From contig CALDHQ010000082.1 in the NCBI GenBank assembly GCA_937894055.1, forward strand, positions 1-6,498: DNA of 6,498 nucleotides, given 5' to 3'. Shown here one piece after another: positions 1 through 5,414 of this stretch. Position 1 is the stretch's first letter, and each line of letters begins with the position of its first letter. Made by a program: the position numbers and the translations under genes. The notes below the pieces were generated by a model that saw only the letters and a program-made list of their open reading frames with translations, searched no databases and had not been told where the DNA came from. Source of the DNA: an uncultured Polymorphobacter sp. Its GTDB lineage: Bacteria > Pseudomonadota > Alphaproteobacteria > Sphingomonadales > Sphingomonadaceae.

Positions 1-399
1 CGCTTGGCCCAGCACAGGAATGAAGCGGACAAAGGCCTTGCTGGTCACCCTTACCCCGACCTTCTTCAGGACTTGCAGGATGATGTGCTTGGTGACCATC
101 TTGCCAACCATCTCGCTGCCGACACTGGTGATGGCCACTACTGTGATTTTCTTCATTTGCAGGGGCAGACGTTCGATCTGCTGTGGTGTCAGGCCGAATT
201 TCTGGTTGATCGCCGGAATCATCTCCATCAACAGGCTGACATCGGCGCCGATGTCCACGCCCGGGATTGGGATCACCACTGCGCCCGCAGACAGTCCGGC
301 GCGGCGGGTCACCATGGCCTTGCACTCATCGCGGATGGCGTTCAGTTCTTCAATGGTTTGCGGCAGCATGTCGGTTCCGGGCTCATCAAAACAAGGCAT
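1..399 (-). CDS. Partial DUF697/YcjF-like helical protein (C-terminus outside window)
   Basis: An open minus-strand frame of 133 codons runs off the left edge, so the stop and C-terminal part are missing. The ATG at 399-397 follows AGGG (410-407) with a 7-nt spacer, and an in-frame TAA lies upstream around 451-453, so the start is well supported. The protein starts MPCFDEPGTDMLPQTIEELN. A charged helix (about residues 16-33) leads into a glycine/alanine-rich hydrophobic segment with the pattern VIPIPGVDIGADVSLLMEMIP (about 41-62). Residues 85-130 form further hydrophobic and basic helices (TVVAITSVGSEMVGKMVTK, then FIPVLGQA). The PIPGxDIxA motif followed by a second GxxLVGK/VTK helical hairpin resembles DUF697/YcjF-type proteins, often associated with membranes or GTPases; function is unknown. 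This family call is by eye. The gene is separated from the DUF3604 genes by a strong terminator and is probably a separate unit. It is visibly less GC-rich than the rest of the window. Confidence 0.72.
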   Translation of the reverse strand, partial: MPCFDEPGTDMLPQTIEELNAIRDECKAMVTRRAGLSAGAVVIPIPGVDIGADVSLLMEMIPAINQKFGLTPQQIERLPLQMKKITVVAITSVGSEMVGKMVTKHIILQVLKKVGVRVTSKAFVRFIPVLGQA

Positions 400-406
400 C
401 AGTCTG

Positions 407-410
407 CCCT
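407..410 (-). promoter_or_regulatory. Ribosome binding site of the partial DUF697-like gene
   Basis: AGGG on the minus strand lies 7 nt upstream of the ATG at 399. It supports this ATG over the in-frame ATG ten codons later, which has no comparable purine stretch. Confidence 0.5.
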
Positions 411-483
411 GTGTGCAGCGCCCGGTGCAAATGTCAGCCGGCAGATACGCTTAGCACAAAGACCTTAAACAGATTGGTGCTGT

Positions 484-517
484 AATAAAAAGGGGAGTCC
501 GCATTCCCGGACTCCCC
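484..517 (-). terminator. Rho-independent terminator of the DUF3604 gene pair
   Basis: A perfect 10-bp stem, GGGGAGTCCG (492-501) pairing with CGGACTCCCC (508-517), encloses a 6-nt loop (502-507). Read on the minus strand it is followed directly by TTTTTATT (491-484), the U-tract of an intrinsic terminator. It begins 26 nt after the stop codon of the minus-strand DUF3604 lipoprotein gene. On the plus strand the stem is followed by AGTTTCC, so termination in that direction would be weak. It insulates the DUF697-like gene further left from read-through. Confidence 0.92.
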
Positions 518-543
518 AGTTTCCTATCCAACAAGCCGGAACC

Positions 544-2424
544 TTATGGGGTGTACCAGATCGGTGAGGTATAGGCGCGTTCCTGCAGCACCATGGTCAC
601 GTTCTTTTCCGGTGTCAGGCCGAAATGCTTGACGTCATAAGCGGTCCAGCGCGGCGTCGGGATCTCCAGCACGCGGGCATAGTAGAAGGCGCGCACCTTG
701 GGGTCGAAATCGGGGTCGGTCCAGGTGCTGGCGAGCGACGCGCTGCCGATGCTGTTGGCATATTTGCCGGTCTTCAGATCGACGGTGTTGCCGACCGCGG
801 GCAGCTTGCCGGCGGCGTCGGGTTGGCGCGCGCCGCTCCAGACGACGTCGTAGATTTTTTCATGCTGTTCGCCCTTGGCATCGACCCAGCCCTTGACGAT
901 CTGGACGCGGTCGAGATTGCCGCTCTTGGGGTCCTTGAGCGCGGTGACCATGAACGTCGGCGCCTTTCCGTTGCCCTTGAGGTCGCTGCCCATCGGCACG
1001 CCGCGCTTGTAGCCGCGCTGGACGAAATCGGTCGCGGTGACATCGCCCGGCGCAAAGTCCCAGCCGCCGAAGAAGCGCACCTTGATCATCGTGCCCGAGG
1101 TGCCGAACGTCTCCTTGCGCTGCATCGCGTCGTAGATCGCGCCGCGCGTGTTCTTTTCGGCCCAGACGCCGGCGAGGCCGCCCGAGCTGAACTCGCGGAT
1201 CTGCTGGATCTGGCCTTCGGGCATGCCCTTCATGCCGTTCAAGGCAAAGCGCGGGTCGTTCTCGTGCGCGAACTTGCCGGTGTTGTTGAATTCCTCGTTG
1301 GTGCCGGCGGCGTTGTGCGTGTCGCTGTCGCCGATGAAGCCGTATTTGAACGGATTGCCCTTGCCAGCCGCGTCCTGCGAAAGGCCGTCGAGCAGTGCCT
1401 GGCGCGCGAAGCTGCCGCGGTGGTTGACCGGGCGCTGATAGTCCGCCGACAGCGTGTAGTTCCACTGTTCGAAACCGGCGAATTCGTCGTTGGGCGACAG
1501 CGTCGGCCAGGTCTCCGACGTACCCTTGATCTGCGAAATTTCATACAGCGGTTCGTTCTTGGCGCGCGTCGCGTTGTACGCCGCGTCGATCGGCTTGCCG
1601 TCGAACTTGGTCAGTTCGAACATGCGGCCGTCGCTGGCATTGCCGTTGTGCGGAATCGCGAACAGCGTCGCGCCGTTGTCGCGCTGCTTGGCCATCCACG
1701 CCCATAGCGTTTCGGGGTCATCTGATTCGAGCGACGACAGCACCAGGTCGGGCAGATGCGCGGTGTCGCGGAACACCACGACGCGGTGCAGGTTGCGCTT
1801 CTGCGGGTTCGACGTCCATTCGAAGCCGGCGAAGGTGGTGAACTTGCCGGGCTTGTAGTTGGCGTCGGCGGCCTTGACGATTTCGGCCCACACCGACTTG
1901 GCCAGCACGGGATCGGTGAACGCCGGATCGACCTTGCCGGCGCTCATGTCGCGCAAAATGCCCGCGAACGTCTGCAGCGCGACATTGGTGTCGGTCGAGG
2001 TGACGCCCTTGGCGAGCGGGTGCTTGCTCAGCGGGCTGTCGGGGTTCGACATCTGGTTAAACACGCCCATGAATTCGGCGTGTTCGGACACCATGTAGAA
2101 GTCGAGCGGCGTGACGATCTGGATCTTGCCGCCGATGCCGCTGTTGGTGATTTCCTTGCCCTGCGCCCAGGCATAGGCGTCGTCGGGCTTGGTCTTGCTG
2201 CCGTTGGTCAGTGCGTCGAACGAGTAGCCGGTGTGGACGTGGACATTGCCGAAATAGGCGTTGCGGTCGGGGTTGGCGGGCAGCGCCGCTTCGGCTTCGT
2301 TCTCACCGGCGATGGCGGTCGCTGCGACCTCGGTCTTGCCGGGTGTCTCGGCCTTTTTCGAGCAGCCGGCGAGCGTCAAGACGCTGGCGCCGATCAGCAG
2401 TGCCGTCATCGTCGATTTCATCAT
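544..2424 (-). CDS. DUF3604 family lipoprotein, PHP-like putative metallohydrolase
   Basis: A 626-residue protein from the ATG at 2424; AAGGA (2437-2433) lies 8 nt upstream. The frame is open 24 codons further upstream, but starting here puts a lipoprotein signal at the N-terminus: MMKSTMTALLIGASVLTLAGC with lipobox LAGC and Cys21, then Ser at +2, which favours the outer membrane. Family: DUF3604, whose members are typically of this length and whose activity is unassigned. Candidate metal ligands occur in order: HVH (62-64), SEH (113-115), PHN (258-260) and GDSDTH (365-370). This matches the HxH, DH, H, DxH layout of PHP phosphoesterases. The C-terminal part (about 440-626) has a KGWVDAKGE segment and ends SPIWYTP, like the ends of CehA/McbA PHP proteins. 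It is roughly half identical by eye to the upstream paralogue, mostly in the C-terminal third. Odd points: motif two has Glu instead of Asp, and the segment about 371-412 differs strongly from the paralogue. Probably cotranscribed with that paralogue and ended by the terminator at 484-517. Family call is strong; enzymatic role is inference. Confidence 0.93.
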   Translation of the reverse strand: MMKSTMTALLIGASVLTLAGCSKKAETPGKTEVAATAIAGENEAEAALPANPDRNAYFGNVHVHTGYSFDALTNGSKTKPDDAYAWAQGKEITNSGIGGKIQIVTPLDFYMVSEHAEFMGVFNQMSNPDSPLSKHPLAKGVTSTDTNVALQTFAGILRDMSAGKVDPAFTDPVLAKSVWAEIVKAADANYKPGKFTTFAGFEWTSNPQKRNLHRVVVFRDTAHLPDLVLSSLESDDPETLWAWMAKQRDNGATLFAIPHNGNASDGRMFELTKFDGKPIDAAYNATRAKNEPLYEISQIKGTSETWPTLSPNDEFAGFEQWNYTLSADYQRPVNHRGSFARQALLDGLSQDAAGKGNPFKYGFIGDSDTHNAAGTNEEFNNTGKFAHENDPRFALNGMKGMPEGQIQQIREFSSGGLAGVWAEKNTRGAIYDAMQRKETFGTSGTMIKVRFFGGWDFAPGDVTATDFVQRGYKRGVPMGSDLKGNGKAPTFMVTALKDPKSGNLDRVQIVKGWVDAKGEQHEKIYDVVWSGARQPDAAGKLPAVGNTVDLKTGKYANSIGSASLASTWTDPDFDPKVRAFYYARVLEIPTPRWTAYDVKHFGLTPEKNVTMVLQERAYTSPIWYTP

Positions 2425-2432
2425 GGCCTTCG

Positions 2433-2437
2433 TCCTT
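2433..2437 (-). promoter_or_regulatory. Ribosome binding site deciding the start of the DUF3604 lipoprotein
   Basis: AAGGA on the minus strand lies 8 nt before the ATG at 2424-2422. Two consecutive ATG codons (2424 and 2421) are possible; the spacing favours the first. It argues against the upstream ATG at 2496, which would bury the lipoprotein signal behind 24 extra residues. Confidence 0.6.
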
Positions 2438-2459
2438 CGCAACGCTGGAAAGCTTGAAT

Positions 2460-2487
2460 AATTTAGCAGAGTTGTCCCCGATGGAAA
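2460..2487 (-). promoter_or_regulatory. Possible internal promoter ahead of the DUF3604 lipoprotein gene
   Basis: In the 79-bp gap between the two DUF3604 genes, the minus strand reads TTTCCA (2487-2482), a 16-nt spacer, then TAAATT (2465-2460). Each hexamer matches four of six sigma-70 consensus positions. The AT-rich patch around 2456-2465 stands out against GC-rich surroundings. A start near 2453 would leave a leader of about 29 nt holding the AAGGA ribosome site. Evidence is consensus matching only, so the gene may simply be read through from upstream. Confidence 0.3.
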
Positions 2488-2503
2488 GTCGCGCAATGCG
2501 CGG

Positions 2504-4408
2504 TCAGGCTGGCGTATACCAGATCGGCGACGACACCGCGCGCTCCTGCAGCTTCATCGTCACTTCGGGCGCCATCTTCACCTTGAAGCGCTTGGCGTCA
2601 TAGGCGGTCCAGCGCGGCGTCGGGATTTCGATGGCGCGGGCATAATAGAACGCGCGCTGGCGCGGGTCGAAGCCGGGGTCGCGGAAGCTGCCGACGAGTT
2701 CGCTGGCGCCGATCGAATTGCGGTAGCTGGCGTTGGCGACATCGACGGTATCGCCGACCGGCGGCAGCTTGCCGGCGACGGGCTTGCGCTTGGCCGGGCT
2801 GCTCCAGACGACATCGAAAATGGCTTCGCGCGGCTTGCCATCGGCGTCGAGCCAGCCCTTGATAACTTGCACGCGGTCAAGGTTGGCGCCGCGCGGGTCC
2901 TTCATCGCCGCGACGAGGAAGGTCGGCACTGCGCCCGCCACCGGCTTGAGGTCGCCGCCCATCGGCACGCCCTTGGCATAGCCTGCCGCGACCAACTTGT
3001 CGGCGCGCGCGTCGGCGGCGTCGAAGCCGTAACCGCCGAAGAAGCGCAAGGTGATGCGCGGCCCCGACGAGGCATAGGTTTCCTTGCGCATCATCGCGTC
3101 CCAGATGGCATCGCGGGTGTTCGCAGATGCCCAGACGCCGGTGACGCCCTGTGCCGCCTGCGTCCAGCTGCGGCGGACAAAGCCACTGTCCTCCTTGCGG
3201 TGGACGGCGTTCCAGGTGTCGCCGGCAGGCGCGCCCTTGGCCCAGTAGTTATTCTCGGCCGCCGTGCTCAGCCCGGTGTGCGAGTCGGTGCCGGAGACGG
3301 CGCCGAACTTGAACGGATTGACCCCGACGCGGGCGCCGATGACCAGCCCGCGTTCAAGCCCGGCGCGGGCATATTCACCCGCCACCATGCCCGGCTTTTT
3401 GGTTGCCCCGGTCAGGTTGGCGGTGTCCCAGATTTCGAAATTGGCGAACTCGTCGGTCGGCGACAGCGACGGGTGCGCTTCGCTGGCGCCCTTGAACTGG
3501 AAATATTCGTACAGCGGTTCCCAGCGCGCGCGCATTTCGGCCCATTCGCGGGTGATCGGCGCGCCGTCATATTGCCGGTCTTCGAACATGCGGCCGTTCG
3601 ACAGGTTGCCGTTGTGCGGGATGGCCAGGATGCGGCCGCCGGTCTTTTTCTCATAGCCCGCCATCCAGCGCCACAGCACGGCGGGGTCATCGGTTTCGAA
3701 GGTGGTCAGCGGGCGGACTTGTCCGGCCTTGTCGGCAGCGTCGCGGAAAATCAGGTTGCGGTGGAGATTGTCGCCGTTGCCGCCGTTCGACGTCCATTCA
3801 TAGCCGATCAGCGCGGTGAAGCGGCCGGGCTCGTTGTATTTGTCCATGATGGCGATCGATTTCGCCCAGGCCTGCTTCATCCATTTGGGGTCCATCATGA
3901 TCTTGGGCAGCGTGCCGTCGGCCTGCGCCTTGATCGCCTCGAGCTGTGCCGCGCGTGCCTGCGCGCCGCCGGCGGCGGTCATCGCGGCCCAGCGCTTGGC
4001 CGTCGGGTCGGCGAGCATTTCGGGGTTGCCGGCGCGCAGTTCGCTGGCGGTGCCATAGCCGTCGCTGTGGTCGGTGACCGCCAGCCAGTCGAGCGGCACG
4101 TCGAGCTTCGCGTCCTCGCTGGTGCTCGACTTGACGGTTTCGCCGCGCGCGAAGCGCACCGCATCTTCGGGGGTCAGCGTCGTGCCGCCGAGCGAGGCGT
4201 CGCCCGACCAGCCGGTGTGGAGGTGTTCGTCACCCCAAAGCACGCGCGTCGGAAACTTGCGGTCGGCATCGGGCAGATAGGTGCCGCGCGCCAGCCCCGG
4301 CGCGGCACTGGTCGCCGCCACCGGTGCCGTCACCGGCGGCAGCATCAGCGCCGTCACCCCGGCAACGCTGACACCCGCCAGCAACACCATTCCAAACGAA
4401 ACCCGCAT
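2504..4408 (-). CDS. DUF3604 family exported protein, PHP-like putative metallohydrolase
   Basis: A 634-residue protein from the ATG at 4408, chosen because GGGGGAG (4422-4416) lies exactly 7 nt upstream and the N-terminus then becomes MRVSFGMVLLAGVSVAGVTA, a hydrophobic export signal or anchor. Cleavage could fall in the Ala-rich stretch at about 30-40; there is no lipobox. The frame remains open to 4480, but that extension is not signal-like. Family: DUF3604, function unassigned. Candidate metal ligands are HLH (62-64), TDH (112-114), PHN (264-266) and GTDSH (373-377), in the order of the PHP phosphoesterase motifs. The part after the fourth motif (GLSTAAENNYW) and the RKETYASSGPRITLRFFGG block (about 441-459) look canonical for the family. 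It ends ERAVSSPIWYTPA, as does its downstream paralogue. It is the first gene of the minus-strand unit, divergent from the isomerase/HupE pair. Substrate is unknown; a periplasmic hydrolase of a phosphate, sulfate or carbamate-like bond is only an inference from the PHP/CehA resemblance. Confidence 0.93.
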   Translation of the reverse strand: MRVSFGMVLLAGVSVAGVTALMLPPVTAPVAATSAAPGLARGTYLPDADRKFPTRVLWGDEHLHTGWSGDASLGGTTLTPEDAVRFARGETVKSSTSEDAKLDVPLDWLAVTDHSDGYGTASELRAGNPEMLADPTAKRWAAMTAAGGAQARAAQLEAIKAQADGTLPKIMMDPKWMKQAWAKSIAIMDKYNEPGRFTALIGYEWTSNGGNGDNLHRNLIFRDAADKAGQVRPLTTFETDDPAVLWRWMAGYEKKTGGRILAIPHNGNLSNGRMFEDRQYDGAPITREWAEMRARWEPLYEYFQFKGASEAHPSLSPTDEFANFEIWDTANLTGATKKPGMVAGEYARAGLERGLVIGARVGVNPFKFGAVSGTDSHTGLSTAAENNYWAKGAPAGDTWNAVHRKEDSGFVRRSWTQAAQGVTGVWASANTRDAIWDAMMRKETYASSGPRITLRFFGGYGFDAADARADKLVAAGYAKGVPMGGDLKPVAGAVPTFLVAAMKDPRGANLDRVQVIKGWLDADGKPREAIFDVVWSSPAKRKPVAGKLPPVGDTVDVANASYRNSIGASELVGSFRDPGFDPRQRAFYYARAIEIPTPRWTAYDAKRFKVKMAPEVTMKLQERAVSSPIWYTPA

Positions 4409-4415
4409 GTTCAAA

Positions 4416-4422
4416 CTCCCCC
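4416..4422 (-). promoter_or_regulatory. Strong ribosome binding site of the upstream DUF3604 gene
   Basis: GGGGGAG on the minus strand lies 7 nt before the ATG at 4408-4406. It is among the best Shine-Dalgarno matches in the window and decides the start over the in-frame ATG at 4480. Confidence 0.7.
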
Positions 4423-4563
4423 GGCGTGACGCTTGCTGCGTCGTTGCTGCAACGGTGAAGCCTGACGCGCCATGGGTCAAGCTGGTGCCCGCATCGACGC
4501 TTTATCTATCGGCGGGGCTCGCCTAGAACAGGCACCGGCTCGGGGCTCGAAACCGTTACCGCC

Positions 4564-4568
4564 GGGAG
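4564..4568 (+). promoter_or_regulatory. Ribosome binding site supporting a TTG start
   Basis: GGGAG lies 6 nt upstream of TTG at 4575-4577. The first in-frame ATG is codon 48 of the protein and would remove the membrane anchor, so this site decides in favour of the TTG. Confidence 0.65.
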
Positions 4569-4574
4569 ATTTAC

Positions 4575-5414
4575 TTGAGTATCCGAACGATTCTGCGCGA
4601 GCCGCTGTTGCACTTCCTGCTGATCGGACTCGGGCTGTTCGTGCTGTACGGGCAGGTCTCGCCCGGCGATTCCGGCAGCAAGCGCATTGTCGTCAGCCAG
4701 GCGCGCGTCGACGACATGGCGGCGCAGTACAAGGCGCTGTGGGGGCGGCCGCCGTCGGCGACTGAGCTGAACGGACTCGTCGACGGCTTCGTGCGCGACG
4801 AGATCGTCTACCGCGAAGGCCTGTCGCTCGGGCTCGACAAGGATGACGCGGTCATCAAGCGCCGCGTCCGCCAGAAATACGACCTGATGGCGGAGGAGGA
4901 AACGGCGCGCACCACGCCGACCGATGCCGATTTGCAGGCTTGGCTCAAGGCGCACCCGCAAGCATTCGTGCGACCCCCCGTCGTCAGTTTCGACCAAATC
5001 CATTTCGACCCAGCGGTCGCGACACCCGAAAGCGTTGCCGCGGCGCAAGCCGAACTGGCGCGCGGTGCCGATCCCGCAAAACTCGGCCAGCCGTCGATGC
5101 TGCCCGACCATGTCAACGCCACCGCGCTCGACCTGGTGGCGCGCGACTTCGGCGAGGATTTTGCGCGGCAGGTGGCCGCAGCGCCGGTCGGCCGCTGGGT
5201 CGGGCCGTTCCAGTCGGGGATGGGGGTGCATCTGCTGCGCGTCGATGCGCGCGCCGCGCCGCAATTGCCGCCGCTCGCCGACATCCGCACCGAAGTGGCG
5301 CGCGAGTGGGAGAACGACCAGCGTATCCGCGCCCGCGCCGATGTGCTGGCGCGGCTGCGCAAGGATTACGACGTCGTCATCGAGGCCAAGCTGCCCGGAG
5401 CGACCAAGCCATGA
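4575..5414 (+). CDS. Membrane-anchored PpiC/parvulin-type peptidyl-prolyl cis-trans isomerase
   Basis: A 279-residue protein starting at TTG with GGGAG 6 nt upstream. Its N-terminus (ILREPLLHFLLIGLGLFVLYG, residues 6-26) is one membrane helix, and the REPLLHFLLIG start is typical of this periplasm-facing isomerase family, which supports the TTG. Residues about 38-130 form a helical SurA/PpiD-like region (DGFVRDEIVYREG, then KRRVRQKYDLM). The parvulin-like part is about 136-226: it opens VVSFDQIHFDP with His143 and closes GRWVGPFQSGMGVHLLRVD with His219. The usual glycine-rich GGxLG loop of classical parvulins is not evident; residues 171-180 read GQPSMLPDHV instead. The tail (235-270) is charged and helical. 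Expected role: assisting folding of exported or membrane proteins. Its stop overlaps the start of the HupE gene (ATGA), implying coupled translation and a likely client or partner relationship. The family is fairly sure; isomerase activity is not. Confidence 0.88.
   Translation: MSIRTILREPLLHFLLIGLGLFVLYGQVSPGDSGSKRIVVSQARVDDMAAQYKALWGRPPSATELNGLVDGFVRDEIVYREGLSLGLDKDDAVIKRRVRQKYDLMAEEETARTTPTDADLQAWLKAHPQAFVRPPVVSFDQIHFDPAVATPESVAAAQAELARGADPAKLGQPSMLPDHVNATALDLVARDFGEDFARQVAAAPVGRWVGPFQSGMGVHLLRVDARAAPQLPPLADIRTEVAREWENDQRIRARADVLARLRKDYDVVIEAKLPGATKP

Larger units (their letters stand above)
4409..4574. promoter_or_regulatory. Divergent intergenic region between DUF3604 and isomerase genes
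   Basis: These 166 bp separate two divergent units and must hold promoters for both unless they are read from elsewhere. The most AT-rich spot is TTTATCTAT (4501-4509). Read on the minus strand it gives GATAAA (4/6 match to a -10) with TTCTAG 16 nt upstream, a weak candidate. TTGACC (4480-4475, minus) is a good -35 but has no convincing -10 after it. No clear plus-strand promoter, palindromic operator or riboswitch was seen. Confidence 0.4.

Noticed and set aside
4..468. Overlapping plus-strand open frames at the left end (4-468 and 20-454)
   Set aside because: The minus-strand frame through 1-399 gives a coherent hydrophobic protein with a good start site; the plus-strand translations look like its shadows.
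400..490. Sigma-70 promoter for the DUF697-like gene (TTGTGC with TGACAT on the minus strand)
   Set aside because: Each hexamer matches only three of six positions, no better than chance in this stretch.
625..1707. A 360-codon plus-strand open frame opposite the DUF3604 lipoprotein gene
   Set aside because: Antisense shadow of a real gene; low-complexity, Arg/Ala/Val-rich translation without motifs. The same reasoning removes the frame at 1756-2457.
2490..2502. Small hairpin CGCGCAATGCGCG right after the stop of the upstream DUF3604 gene
   Set aside because: Only 5 bp of stem and no U-tract, so it is not a terminator; probably chance in GC-rich DNA or at most a weak processing signal.
2867..4429. 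A 520-codon plus-strand open frame opposite the upstream DUF3604 gene
   Set aside because: It is antisense to a clearly recognisable protein with a strong ribosome site and conserved motifs. Its translation is rich in Arg, Ala, Gly and Val with no recognisable domain, typical of GC-rich shadow frames.
4409..4480. Longer start of the upstream DUF3604 protein at the ATG 4480 (and likewise 2496 for the downstream copy)
   Set aside because: The extra 24 residues in each case would hide the export signals, and the better ribosome sites sit just before 4408 and 2424.
4506..5264. A 252-codon minus-strand open frame opposite the isomerase gene
   Set aside because: It lies antisense to a gene with a membrane anchor and family motifs; its translation is Arg-rich and unrecognisable.
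4940..5410. N-terminal extension of the HupE reading frame by 157 codons
   Set aside because: This stretch is a shadow of the isomerase frame. The ATG at 5411 gives a clean signal peptide and an ATGA overlap.
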